Shown: positions 1-7,590, counted from the first letter of the stretch. The stretch is 10,658 nucleotides of DNA from JABCPO02 sp963513115 (GCA_963513115.1 CAUPPN010000023.1:1-10658); one strand, 5' to 3'. Notes: generated by a model not told the origin, from the sequence alone. A program made the numbers and translations.

Positions 1-52
1 ATAATATATAATAGCTATAGATAAGAAAAGATACATAATAGTAGGAGGAAAA

Positions 53-1246
53 ATGAAAGTATTAGTATTAAATTGTGGATCATCATCAATTAAGTTTCAA
101 TTAATCGATATGGATGATGAAAAAGTATTACAAAAAGGTGTTTATGAAAGAGTAGGAACAAAAGATGCATTCCTTACAGTAAAAGTTGACGGAAAGAAAA
201 TAAAAGTTGAAAAACCAGCATTAAATCATATAGAAGGAATAAAGGTTATATTTGGTGAGCTTTTAAATGAGGAATATGGAAAACTTTCATCACTAGATGA
301 ACTAGATGCTGTAGGACACAGAGTAGTTCATGGTGGAGAAAAATTTGCAGAAAGTGTATTAATTACAGATGAAGTAAAAGAAGCTATAAAAGAGAATATA
401 CCACTTAGTCCACTTCATAATCCTGCAGGACTTGCTGGAATAGAAGCAGTAGAAGAAGTTGCAAAAGGAAAACCAAATGTTGCAGTATTTGATACAGCAT
501 TCCATCAAACAATGGATGAAAAAGCATATATATACAACATACCATATGAATATTATGAAAAATATAGAGTAAGAAGATATGGATTCCACGGAACTTCACA
601 TAGATATATAGCAAACAGAGTAAGAGAATTACTAGGAGAAGATAACTCTAAGAGAATTATTTCATGCCATATAGGTCAAGGTGCAAGTATAGCAGCAGTT
701 AAAGATGGAAAGTCTATAGATACATCTATGGGATTTACACCACTTGCAGGAATACCTATGGGAACTAGATCAGGTGATATTGATCCATCAATTATTAAAT
801 TTTTAATGGATAAAGAAGGATTAAGTATAGAAGAAGTAGATAATATCTTAAATAAGAAATCTGGAGCTTTAGGAGTATCTGGAGTTTCTGCAGATTTTAG
901 AGATGTAGAAAGTGCAGCAAAAGAAGGAAACAAAAGAGCTAAACTTGCATTAGATGCAAATGCATATCAAACAGCTAAAGTTGTAGCATCATACATGGCA
1001 ACACTAGGAGGAGCAGATGTAATAGCTTTTGCAGGTGGAGTAGGTGAAAATGGACAAGCTACAAGATCTGATATTTGTAAATATTTAGAATTTGCAGGTG
1101 TTAAAATAGATGAAAATTTAAATGATGTAAAAGGTGAAGAAAGAAAAATATCTACTGAAGATTCAAAAGTTGAAGTATGGATTATACCAACAAATGAAGA
1201 ATTAATGATTGCAAGAGATACTAAAAATATAGTAGAAAATAATTAA
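53..1246 (+). CDS. ackA: Acetate kinase
   Basis: Cytoplasmic enzyme that interconverts acetyl phosphate plus ADP with acetate plus ATP, the energy-yielding last step of acetate fermentation. At 397 aa it is the usual length. The family motifs are visible: LNCGSSSIKF at residues 6-15, GHRVVHGG at 88-95, catalytic Asp in FDTAFH (D147), GFHGTSH at 177-183, the phosphate loop HIGQGAS at 206-212, MGTRSGDIDP at 236-245 with catalytic Arg239, and the nucleotide motif GGVGEN at 328-333. The start follows AGGAGG (43-48) by four bases. One oddity is Gln209 in the phosphate loop, where the family normally has Asn (HLGNG). No phosphotransacetylase gene is next to it inside this window; it could lie upstream. 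pgi follows after 17 bases, so co-transcription is likely. The 52 bases upstream show no clear promoter. Confidence 0.98.
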   Translation: MKVLVLNCGSSSIKFQLIDMDDEKVLQKGVYERVGTKDAFLTVKVDGKKIKVEKPALNHIEGIKVIFGELLNEEYGKLSSLDELDAVGHRVVHGGEKFAESVLITDEVKEAIKENIPLSPLHNPAGLAGIEAVEEVAKGKPNVAVFDTAFHQTMDEKAYIYNIPYEYYEKYRVRRYGFHGTSHRYIANRVRELLGEDNSKRIISCHIGQGASIAAVKDGKSIDTSMGFTPLAGIPMGTRSGDIDPSIIKFLMDKEGLSIEEVDNILNKKSGALGVSGVSADFRDVESAAKEGNKRAKLALDANAYQTAKVVASYMATLGGADVIAFAGGVGENGQATRSDICKYLEFAGVKIDENLNDVKGEERKISTEDSKVEVWIIPTNEELMIARDTKNIVENN

Positions 1247-1263
1247 AAAGAAAAGGATATATT

Positions 1264-2550
1264 ATGATAGAATTAGATCTTTCAAGAACTAAAATATCTA
1301 AAGAAGAGTTAAAAGAATATCAAAGAGAAGTAACAGCTTGTGATAGGAAATTAAAAAGACAATCTAAAAGTGTAAATGGTATGGCAGGATGGCTTAGATT
1401 ACCTGAAGAATTTGATAAAGAAGAACTTAAAAAAATACAATCTGCCGCTAAGAAAATTAGAAAAAATAGTGATGTACTTGTGGTAATTGGTATAGGTGGA
1501 TCATATTTGGGAGCCAGAGCTGTAATTGAATTATTTAAATCTAATTTAAATAAGAAGGGAACAGAAGTAGTATTTGTTGGGAATAATCTTTCTACTAAAT
1601 ATATTGCAGATATAATTGAGTACTTGCAAGATAAGGAATTTTCAATTAATGTAATTTCTAAATCTGGTACTACTACAGAACCTGCAATAGCATTTAGAAT
1701 ATTTGAAGAATTGCTTATACAAAAATATGGTATTAAAGAAGCAAAAGATAGGATATATGTAACTACTGATGCAAATAAAGGAGCATTAAAAGAGATAGCT
1801 AAAAAAGAAGGTTATGAAACATTTAATGTACCTAACAACGTAGGGGGAAGATACTCAGTTTTAACACCTGTAGGTCTTCTACCTATAGCATCAGCAGGTA
1901 TTGATATATCAAAACTATTAGATGGTGCAAGCTCTGCAATGGATAAATATAGCAAAGTAGATATACTAGAAAATGATTGTTACATGTATGCTGTAACTAG
2001 ATATATACTATCTAGTAAGAAGAATATTGAAATTGTAGCGGCATATGAGCCAAGTTTTCTTTCATATATTGAATGGATAAAACAATTATTTAATGAAAGT
2101 GAAGGAAAAGATTCAAAAGGCCTATTTACTACAGGTGCAATAATGACAACAGACCTACATTCAATAGGTCAAAATATTCAAGATGGAAAAAGAAATATAT
2201 TTGAAACTGTAATTAATGTAATGGAAATGAATATAGAAGATATAGTTATTTCTTTAAATGAAGAAAACCTAGATGGATTAAATTACTTAGAAGGCGATAC
2301 AATAGATTATATAAACAAAACTGCAATGGAAGCTACATTAAATGCACACTTAGAAGGAGATGTACCTAATATACTAATAACTCTTGAAAAATTAGATGAA
2401 AAAAACATAGGTGAAATAATATACTTCTTTGAAAAGGCATGTGCAATATACTGTTTTATGCTAGGAGTAAATCCATTTGATCAACCAGGTGTTGAAAAAT
2501 ACAAGTATAATATGTTTAAAATGTTAGGTAAGCCAGGATATACAGAATAG
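1264..2550 (+). CDS. pgi: Glucose-6-phosphate isomerase
   Basis: Interconverts glucose 6-phosphate and fructose 6-phosphate in the cytoplasm, feeding the phosphofructokinase encoded next. The 428-aa length fits the short Gram-positive/clostridial branch. Visible motifs are the sugar-phosphate loop IGIGGSYLGARA (75-86), the second SIS-type loop SKSGTTTEPA (132-141), NNVGGRYSVLTP (191-202) with Arg196, FNESEGK (276-282) with the likely catalytic Glu278, TTDLHSIGQ with His299, and the C-terminal signature FDQPGVEKYK (405-414) ending in the conserved Lys414. The ATG lies seven bases after AAAAGG (1251-1256). The gene ends with three consecutive in-frame TAG codons (2548-2556), an unusually tight stop. 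It sits between ackA and pfkA with no visible terminator on either side, which suggests one operon. Confidence 0.98.
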   Translation: MIELDLSRTKISKEELKEYQREVTACDRKLKRQSKSVNGMAGWLRLPEEFDKEELKKIQSAAKKIRKNSDVLVVIGIGGSYLGARAVIELFKSNLNKKGTEVVFVGNNLSTKYIADIIEYLQDKEFSINVISKSGTTTEPAIAFRIFEELLIQKYGIKEAKDRIYVTTDANKGALKEIAKKEGYETFNVPNNVGGRYSVLTPVGLLPIASAGIDISKLLDGASSAMDKYSKVDILENDCYMYAVTRYILSSKKNIEIVAAYEPSFLSYIEWIKQLFNESEGKDSKGLFTTGAIMTTDLHSIGQNIQDGKRNIFETVINVMEMNIEDIVISLNEENLDGLNYLEGDTIDYINKTAMEATLNAHLEGDVPNILITLEKLDEKNIGEIIYFFEKACAIYCFMLGVNPFDQPGVEKYKYNMFKMLGKPGYTE

Positions 2551-2645
2551 TAGTAGTTATTATATATAATTAAAAAAATAGAAAATATATAATAGTAGAA
2601 TTAATTAATAATAATATACAAATGATAATAATATAGGAGAAACAG

Positions 2646-3794
2646 ATGATAAAAAGAGTAGCTATAGTAACAAATGGTGGAGATGCACCAGGACTTAATG
2701 CTGTAATTAATGCAATAGTTAAAACTGCAGAAAAAAATGATGTAGAAGTATATGGATATTTAGATGGATATAGGGGTATATTAGAAGATAGATATATACG
2801 CTTAAGAAGTAGGACAACTGCTAAAAATATTATAAGTAGAGGTGGTACTATAATTGGTACTTCAAACAATGTTAATTTATTTAGATTAAAAAAGTTAGCA
2901 GACGATGGTTCTATTACATATGAAGATATGAGTGACTATTGCGCTAAAAAGATAAAAGATAATGGTTTTGATGTTGTATTTTCACTAGGTGGAGATGGAA
3001 CACAAAAATCTGCAAGAGATTTTTCTAAAAAAGGTATTAATTTTATAGGTATACCTAAAACAATAGACAATGATTTAGCAACAACAGATCTAACTTTTGG
3101 TTTTCAAACAGCTGTACAAACTGCAACAGATGCAGTAGATAGGTTAATTACAACAGCAGATGCACATGATAGGATAATGGTATTAGAAGTTATGGGAAGA
3201 TATGCAGGTTGGATAGCATTATATACTGCTATAGCAGGCGGAGTAGATGCATGTCTTATACCAGAGATACCATATGATCTAGAGATAGTTGCAAAAAAGA
3301 TAAGAAAAGATAAGGCAAATGGTAAGGACTATAGTTTAGTTATAGTATCAGAAGGCGCTGTAGAAAAAGGTGGAGATTTAATTGTAAAAACTGATACAGG
3401 CGACAGAGAGGGAATAGATAATCTAAAACTTGGAGGAGCAGGAGAGTATGTGGCTAAAAGATTAGAAGAACTTACTGGAATTGAATCTAGATCTACGACT
3501 TTAGGATATATACAAAGAGGCGGGACACCAACTGCAAATGATAGGATTCTTTCATCTAGATATGGAACAAAAGCAATGGAGTTTGCAATGAATGGCATTA
3601 AAAATGTATTAGTAACATTAAATGATGGCAAGATATGTTATTCTTCATTAGACGAAGTAGTAGGAAATAATACAGAAATTGGAGCAATTAGCGGCAATAC
3701 TAAAGAAAGTAATATTAGAAAAGTTCCAATTGATTCAGAATTAATAGAAACTGCAAGAAACCTTATGATAACATTTGGCGACGAAGTAGAATAA
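2646..3794 (+). CDS. pfkA: 6-phosphofructokinase, mixed-substrate (group III-like) lineage
   Basis: Phosphorylates fructose 6-phosphate to fructose 1,6-bisphosphate, the committing step of glycolysis. At 382 aa it is longer than the classical 320-aa bacterial PfkA. Motifs: TNGGDAPGLNA (9-19), GGTIIGTS (66-73), GGDGTQ (115-120), PKTIDND (137-143) with catalytic base Asp141, EVMGRYAGWIAL (181-192), PEIPYD (206-211) and LGYIQRGGTPTANDR (286-300). Gly118 equals E. coli Gly104, typical of ATP users; Lys138 equals E. coli Gly124, and lysine there is typical of the PPi-type lineage. The combination is known from ATP-using enzymes of PPi-type ancestry, so ATP is the likelier donor, but this is inference. 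Tyr288 replaces the common His of the fructose-6-phosphate site. The start is set by AGGAGA (2635-2640). The 95-base spacer after pgi contains AT-rich -10-like strings but no good -35 box. Confidence 0.96.
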   Translation: MIKRVAIVTNGGDAPGLNAVINAIVKTAEKNDVEVYGYLDGYRGILEDRYIRLRSRTTAKNIISRGGTIIGTSNNVNLFRLKKLADDGSITYEDMSDYCAKKIKDNGFDVVFSLGGDGTQKSARDFSKKGINFIGIPKTIDNDLATTDLTFGFQTAVQTATDAVDRLITTADAHDRIMVLEVMGRYAGWIALYTAIAGGVDACLIPEIPYDLEIVAKKIRKDKANGKDYSLVIVSEGAVEKGGDLIVKTDTGDREGIDNLKLGGAGEYVAKRLEELTGIESRSTTLGYIQRGGTPTANDRILSSRYGTKAMEFAMNGIKNVLVTLNDGKICYSSLDEVVGNNTEIGAISGNTKESNIRKVPIDSELIETARNLMITFGDEVE

Positions 3795-3867
3795 GAAGAA
3801 TAAGAACAAGAGAAAAAAGAAGAATAAAAGAAAATAAGTAGATAAAATACAATAATATTTGCTACAA

Positions 3868-3894
3868 TTAGCAGCTAAGTGTTATGCTTGCTAA
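3868..3894. promoter_or_regulatory. Degenerate CIRCE-like inverted repeat (possible HrcA operator)
   Basis: TTAGCA and TGCTAA form the outer arms of a 27-base dyad with exactly the geometry of the CIRCE operator (TTAGCACTC, nine bases, GAGTGCTAA). Counting by hand, 13 of the 18 arm positions match. The five mismatches all fall in the inner CTC/GAG part, which is normally well conserved, so HrcA binding is uncertain. The right arm overlaps the -35 box of the tig promoter, where a repressor would block transcription. No CtsR-type heptad repeat was seen nearby. Confidence 0.35.
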
Positions 3895-3916
3895 TAGATT
3901 TTTATTGTGCTATAAT
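3888..3916 (+). promoter_or_regulatory. Sigma-A promoter for tig-clpP-clpX
   Basis: TTGCTA (3888-3893) as -35, a 17-base spacer, and TATAAT (3911-3916) as a perfect -10 box preceded by TGC, making it an extended -10. The predicted transcription start is near 3923, giving a leader of about 100 bases before the tig ATG. It is the best promoter on the plus strand of the window. Confidence 0.8.
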
Positions 3917-3938
3917 GTGTATACAAAAGCAAAGAATA

Positions 3939-3978
3939 ACCTTGTGTGTAATTGATTAATATGTTAATATAGCAAGGT
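3939..3978 (+). other. Possible hairpin in the tig 5' leader
   Basis: ACCTTG (3939-3944) pairs with CAAGGT (3973-3978), with a further T-G wobble inside, enclosing an AT-rich 26-base loop that can form additional weak pairs. It lies between the predicted transcription start and the ribosome binding site at 4012-4018. There is no T-run after it, so it is not a terminator. It might affect mRNA stability or translation; nothing in it matches a riboswitch I recognise. Confidence 0.35.
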
Positions 3979-4024
3979 AAAATAAATAAACAAATAATAA
4001 TAGACTTAAATAAAGGAGATATAT

Positions 4025-5419
4025 ATGAGTTATAAAATAAGTAAAGAAAATGATAAAAAATCAAATGAAGTCATAGTAGATGTAGTAGTATCTAAAGAAG
4101 ACTTCGAAAAAGAAATAAAGAAAATATACAATCAAAACAAAAGATATTTTTCAATACCAGGATTTAGAAAAGGTAAAGCACCATTTAATATGGTAGTTAA
4201 TTTCTATGGTAAAGAAATGTTTTATGAAGATGCATCAAAAAGTGTAATGGAGTTAGAGCTTAAAAATATATTTGAAGATGAAAAATTCATCAAAGAAAGC
4301 AATATTTTAACTACTGTTATGCCAAATGCAGAAATTACAAAATTAGATGAAGATGGAGTAGAAGCTAAAATAACATTTGCAAAACCTGCAGAAGTAAAGC
4401 TTGGAAAATACAAAAAGATTAAAGTAGAAGTAGAAGAAAATAAAGTATCTGCAAAAGATGTAGAAAAAAGAATTGAAGAAGAAGCTTCTAAAAATGCTAG
4501 AATCGAAACAAAAAAAGGTAAAGCAAAAGAAGGAGACACTGTTAAAATAGACTTCAAAGGATATACTGGAGATAAGGAATACTTTGAAGGTGGAGAAGCT
4601 AAAGAGTTTGATCTAGAACTTGGAAGTAATTCATTCATACCAGGATTTGAAGAACAATTAATATGTGTAAAAGCAGGAGACGAATTAGAAGTTAAAGTAA
4701 CATTCCCTAAAGAATATCATGCTGAAAACTTAGCAGGACAAGATGCAGTATTTGAAGTTAAAGTACATGAAGTAAAAGAAACTGTATTACCTAAAATAGA
4801 CGATGAATTTGCAAAAGATTTAGGACATGATTCATTAAAAGAATACAAAGAAGTAGTAAAAGATGAGCTAAAACATGAATTAGAACATAGAAAAGAACAT
4901 ATGGTATCTGATGAAGTATCTAAGAAATTAGTTGAAGATTCAGAAGTTAAAGTATCTGATATAGAAATTGAATCAGGTGTTAATGCAGAATTAAATAACA
5001 TGGCACAACAATATCAAATGTATGGAATAGCTTTTGAACAAATGCTACAAATGACAGGACAAACAATTGATGATATGAAAGCACAAATTAGACCAAGAGT
5101 AGAAGATTCAATAAAGCTAAGATACATATTAGAAGAAATAGCTAAAGAAGAAAAGATAGAAGTAGAAGAAAAAGAAATAGACGAATACTTAGAAGAAATA
5201 GCTAAATCATATAGGGAAAAAGTAGAAGTTGAAGACCTTAAAAAGCAAGATAATATCGAAGAAACAGCTAAGATAAACATAGCTACTAGAAAAGCATTTG
5301 AATTTGTAACTAAAAATGCAGATGTAAAAGAAGTAAAAGCTAAAGAAGAAAAAGAAGCAAAAAAAGATAAAAAAGAAAAGAAAGAAACTAAAAAGGAAGA
5401 CAAAAAAGATAAAGAATAA
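4025..5419 (+). CDS. tig: Trigger factor, ribosome-associated chaperone and prolyl isomerase
   Basis: Binds the ribosome exit tunnel and shields or folds new chains, with peptidyl-prolyl isomerase activity. The three family domains are recognisable in 464 aa: an N-terminal ribosome-binding domain (about 1-130) with the signature GFRKGKAP at 46-53; an FKBP-like isomerase domain (about 160-250) with GDTVKIDFKGY and LGSNSFIPGFEEQL; and a helical C-terminal chaperone domain (about 260-430). Residues from about 435 to 464 form a tail made almost only of Lys and Glu, longer than in most trigger factors. The start has AAAGGAG (4012-4018) six bases upstream. It is the first gene of a set with clpP and clpX, linking folding of new proteins to degradation; tig next to clp genes is a common bacterial arrangement. 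Confidence 0.98.
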   Translation: MSYKISKENDKKSNEVIVDVVVSKEDFEKEIKKIYNQNKRYFSIPGFRKGKAPFNMVVNFYGKEMFYEDASKSVMELELKNIFEDEKFIKESNILTTVMPNAEITKLDEDGVEAKITFAKPAEVKLGKYKKIKVEVEENKVSAKDVEKRIEEEASKNARIETKKGKAKEGDTVKIDFKGYTGDKEYFEGGEAKEFDLELGSNSFIPGFEEQLICVKAGDELEVKVTFPKEYHAENLAGQDAVFEVKVHEVKETVLPKIDDEFAKDLGHDSLKEYKEVVKDELKHELEHRKEHMVSDEVSKKLVEDSEVKVSDIEIESGVNAELNNMAQQYQMYGIAFEQMLQMTGQTIDDMKAQIRPRVEDSIKLRYILEEIAKEEKIEVEEKEIDEYLEEIAKSYREKVEVEDLKKQDNIEETAKINIATRKAFEFVTKNADVKEVKAKEEKEAKKDKKEKKETKKEDKKDKE

Positions 5420-5422
5420 TAT

Positions 5423-5460
5423 ACTATAATCTAATTAATACAATGTAATTAATATATAGT
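5423..5460 (+). other. AT-only dyad in the tig-clpP spacer
   Basis: ACTATA (5423-5428) pairs with TATAGT (5455-5460), and TAATTA (5432-5437) pairs with TAATTA (5446-5451), separated by a 3x3 internal loop. It starts a few bases after the tig stop codon. There is no T-run, so termination is unlikely; it could be an mRNA processing or 3'-end stabilising structure. In such AT-rich sequence chance formation is quite possible. Confidence 0.25.
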
Positions 5461-5497
5461 AATAAACAAATGATAAAAATTATAGAAAGGAAATAAT

Positions 5498-6145
5498 ATG
5501 AATAAATTAAGTAATATAAAAGAATCTAGTGAAAATAAAAATGTAGTAGAAAATGCTTTAATACCATATGTAATTGAAAAAAGTGCAGGTGGTGAAAGAT
5601 CATATGATATCTACTCTAGATTACTTAAAGATAGAATAATAATACTTGCAGAAGATGTAAATAATGCTACAGCAAGTTCAATAATTGCTCAGTTATTATT
5701 CCTAGAATCAGAAGATCCAGATAAAGAGATTTCATTTTATATAAACAGCCCGGGTGGATCTGTAACTGATGGTCTTGCAATTATAGATACTATGAACTAT
5801 ATAAAATGTCCAATTAGTACAATTTCACTTGGATTATCTGCTAGTATGGGTGCATTACTTCTAACTTCAGGAACTAAAGGAAGAAGATTTGCTACTACTA
5901 ACTCAGAGATACTAATTCATCAACCATTAATTTCTGGTGGTGGTATTTCTGGACAAGCTACAGATATTAAAATACACTCTGACCAAATTATTAAGACTAG
6001 AGAAAAGATTAATGAAATCATAGCGGCAACTACAGGTAAAAGTGTAGAAGAAGTTGAAAAAGATACTGAAAGAGACCACTACTTAACAGCTGAAGAAGCA
6101 TTAGAGTATGGATTAATAGATGGTATTTTAGATAAGAGAAACTAA
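5498..6145 (+). CDS. clpP: ATP-dependent Clp protease proteolytic subunit
   Basis: Serine peptidase that forms the double-ring degradation chamber served by ClpX. The catalytic triad is visible: Ser116 in SASMG, His141 in IHQPL and Asp189 in EKDTERD. YINSPGGSV (81-89) is the conserved strand-turn motif, and the handle region runs through about 145-180. At 215 aa it is longer than the usual 195 or so. About 19 residues precede ALIPYVIEK, which corresponds to the mature N-terminus ALVPMVIEQ of E. coli ClpP, so the extra part may be a cleaved propeptide. AAAGG (5486-5490) supports this start, and the next Met is residue 99. Between IHQPL and GQATDI there are seven residues where canonical ClpP has about four. 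clpX follows after 18 bases, so the two partners are co-transcribed. Confidence 0.98.
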   Translation: MNKLSNIKESSENKNVVENALIPYVIEKSAGGERSYDIYSRLLKDRIIILAEDVNNATASSIIAQLLFLESEDPDKEISFYINSPGGSVTDGLAIIDTMNYIKCPISTISLGLSASMGALLLTSGTKGRRFATTNSEILIHQPLISGGGISGQATDIKIHSDQIIKTREKINEIIAATTGKSVEEVEKDTERDHYLTAEEALEYGLIDGILDKRN

Positions 6146-6163
6146 TTTAACAAAGGAGAAAAA

Positions 6164-7573
6164 ATGGCAAAAAAAGATAATATTCCTAAATGTTCTTTTT
6201 GTGGTAAACCTGCATCAATTGCAGATAGAATAGTAGAAGGTATAGGAAATAATGTATATATCTGTGATGAATGTATAAAGGTATGTTTTGAAATGATTTT
6301 AAAAGACCTAAAAGAAGACAATAAGGATATTGAATTATCATTTGATGGTTTTAGTGAAGAAGAAATAAATGAAATAATTGAAAAAGGATTAAAAGATAAT
6401 CCAGAAGCTGCAGCATTCCTTAGAAAAACTAAAAATGTTAAAGAAAAAGAAAAACTTACACCTAACCAAATTAAAGAAAAACTTGATGAATATATTATAG
6501 GTCAAGAAGAAGCTAAAAAAACATTATCTGTTGCAGTATATAATCACTATAAGAGAATAGAAGAAGCAAATAATGAAAACTATGAAGAAGATGTAGAACT
6601 TCAAAAAAGTAATGTATTATTACTTGGTCCTACAGGTTCTGGTAAAACATTGCTTGCACAATCACTTGCTAAAATATTAGATGTACCATTTGCAATAGCA
6701 GATGCCACAACTTTAACTGAAGCAGGTTATGTAGGTGATGATGTTGAAAATATACTAGTTAGATTACTACAAGCTGCAGATTTTGATACTGAAAAGGCAG
6801 AAAAAGGTATAATATATGTAGACGAGATAGATAAGATTGCTAGAAAATCTGAGCATAAATCTGTAACAAGAGATGTATCAGGTGAAGGTGTTCAACAAGC
6901 ATTACTTAAAATAATAGAAGGAACAGTATCTGGAGTACCTGCACAAGGTGGTAGAAAACATCCTATGCAAGAACTTATATACTTAGATACTTCAAACATC
7001 CTATTTATTTGTGGTGGAGCTTTTGAAGGACTAGATAATATAATTAAAGAAAGAAATGGAAGCAAAGTAATTGGATTTAATTCAAATATACTTACTAAAC
7101 AAGAAGAAGTAGAAAAGAAAATTATATCTGAAGTACAACCAGAAGATTTAGTTAAATATGGTTTAATACCAGAGTTTATTGGTAGATTACCAATTATAAC
7201 TACACTAGATGAATTAGATGATAATGCACTAATAGATATATTATCTAAGCCAAAAAACGCTTTAATAAAACAATATATAAAATTATTTAAGCTAGATAAT
7301 GTAGAGCTTGAAATACAAGATGATGCAATAAAAGCTATAGTAGACAAAGCTATTAAAAGAAAAACAGGTGCTAGAGGTTTAAGGTCAATTATGGAAGATG
7401 TAATGCGTGATATTATGTTTGAGATACCATCAAACAAAAATATTAAAAAATGCATTCTAACTAAAGAAGTGATTGAAGACAATGCAAAACCTATATACAT
7501 AGAAAAAACGGATAAAGAGTTAGAAAAAGACGAAAAAGAATTAAATGAAAACAAAGAAAAGCAGGCAAAATAA
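6164..7573 (+). CDS. clpX: ATP-dependent Clp protease ATP-binding subunit ClpX
   Basis: AAA+ hexameric unfoldase that recognises substrates and threads them into ClpP. Seen in order: an N-terminal zinc-binding domain with Cys10, Cys13, Cys34 and Cys37; Walker A GPTGSGKT (155-162); pore loop GYVG (188-191); Walker B YVDEID with Asp220 and Glu221; RDVSGEGVQQALL (236-248); the RKH loop (264-266); GGAFEGL (284-290); the ClpP-docking tripeptide IGF (303-305); and the sensor II region GARGLRS with Arg404. At 469 aa it exceeds the usual length of about 420. The extra sequence is an acidic/charged linker after the zinc domain (about 50-98) and a Lys/Glu-rich tail (about 448-469). AAAGGAG (6152-6158) sets the start. 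The IGF loop and the adjacent clpP indicate a working ClpXP pair. A strong terminator follows. Confidence 0.99.
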   Translation: MAKKDNIPKCSFCGKPASIADRIVEGIGNNVYICDECIKVCFEMILKDLKEDNKDIELSFDGFSEEEINEIIEKGLKDNPEAAAFLRKTKNVKEKEKLTPNQIKEKLDEYIIGQEEAKKTLSVAVYNHYKRIEEANNENYEEDVELQKSNVLLLGPTGSGKTLLAQSLAKILDVPFAIADATTLTEAGYVGDDVENILVRLLQAADFDTEKAEKGIIYVDEIDKIARKSEHKSVTRDVSGEGVQQALLKIIEGTVSGVPAQGGRKHPMQELIYLDTSNILFICGGAFEGLDNIIKERNGSKVIGFNSNILTKQEEVEKKIISEVQPEDLVKYGLIPEFIGRLPIITTLDELDDNALIDILSKPKNALIKQYIKLFKLDNVELEIQDDAIKAIVDKAIKRKTGARGLRSIMEDVMRDIMFEIPSNKNIKKCILTKEVIEDNAKPIYIEKTDKELEKDEKELNENKEKQAK

Positions 7574-7588
7574 TATTTAGTAAATATT
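7572..7588. repeat. 17-base palindrome over the clpX stop codon
   Basis: AATATTTA, a central G, and TAAATATT form a perfect palindrome that begins inside the clpX stop codon and ends three bases before the terminator stem. It is pure AT apart from the centre, so chance or a weak second hairpin are both possible. No function is assigned. Confidence 0.5.
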
Positions 7589-7590
7589 TA

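Noticed and set aside
2551..2645. Separate promoter for pfkA (TATAAT at 2588-2593)
   Set aside because: No acceptable -35 box at 16-18 bases, and TATAAT-like strings are expected by chance in this composition.
3795..3850. Almost pyrimidine-free tract after pfkA, with GAAGAATAA repeated at 3795 and 3819
   Set aside because: Low-complexity purine sequence of a kind common in this AT-rich genome; no pairing, start codon or known motif.
4222..5403. Long Ser/Phe-rich minus-strand frames opposite tig
   Set aside because: They mirror the Lys/Glu-rich trigger factor codons, lack ribosome binding sites and have no recognisable domain.
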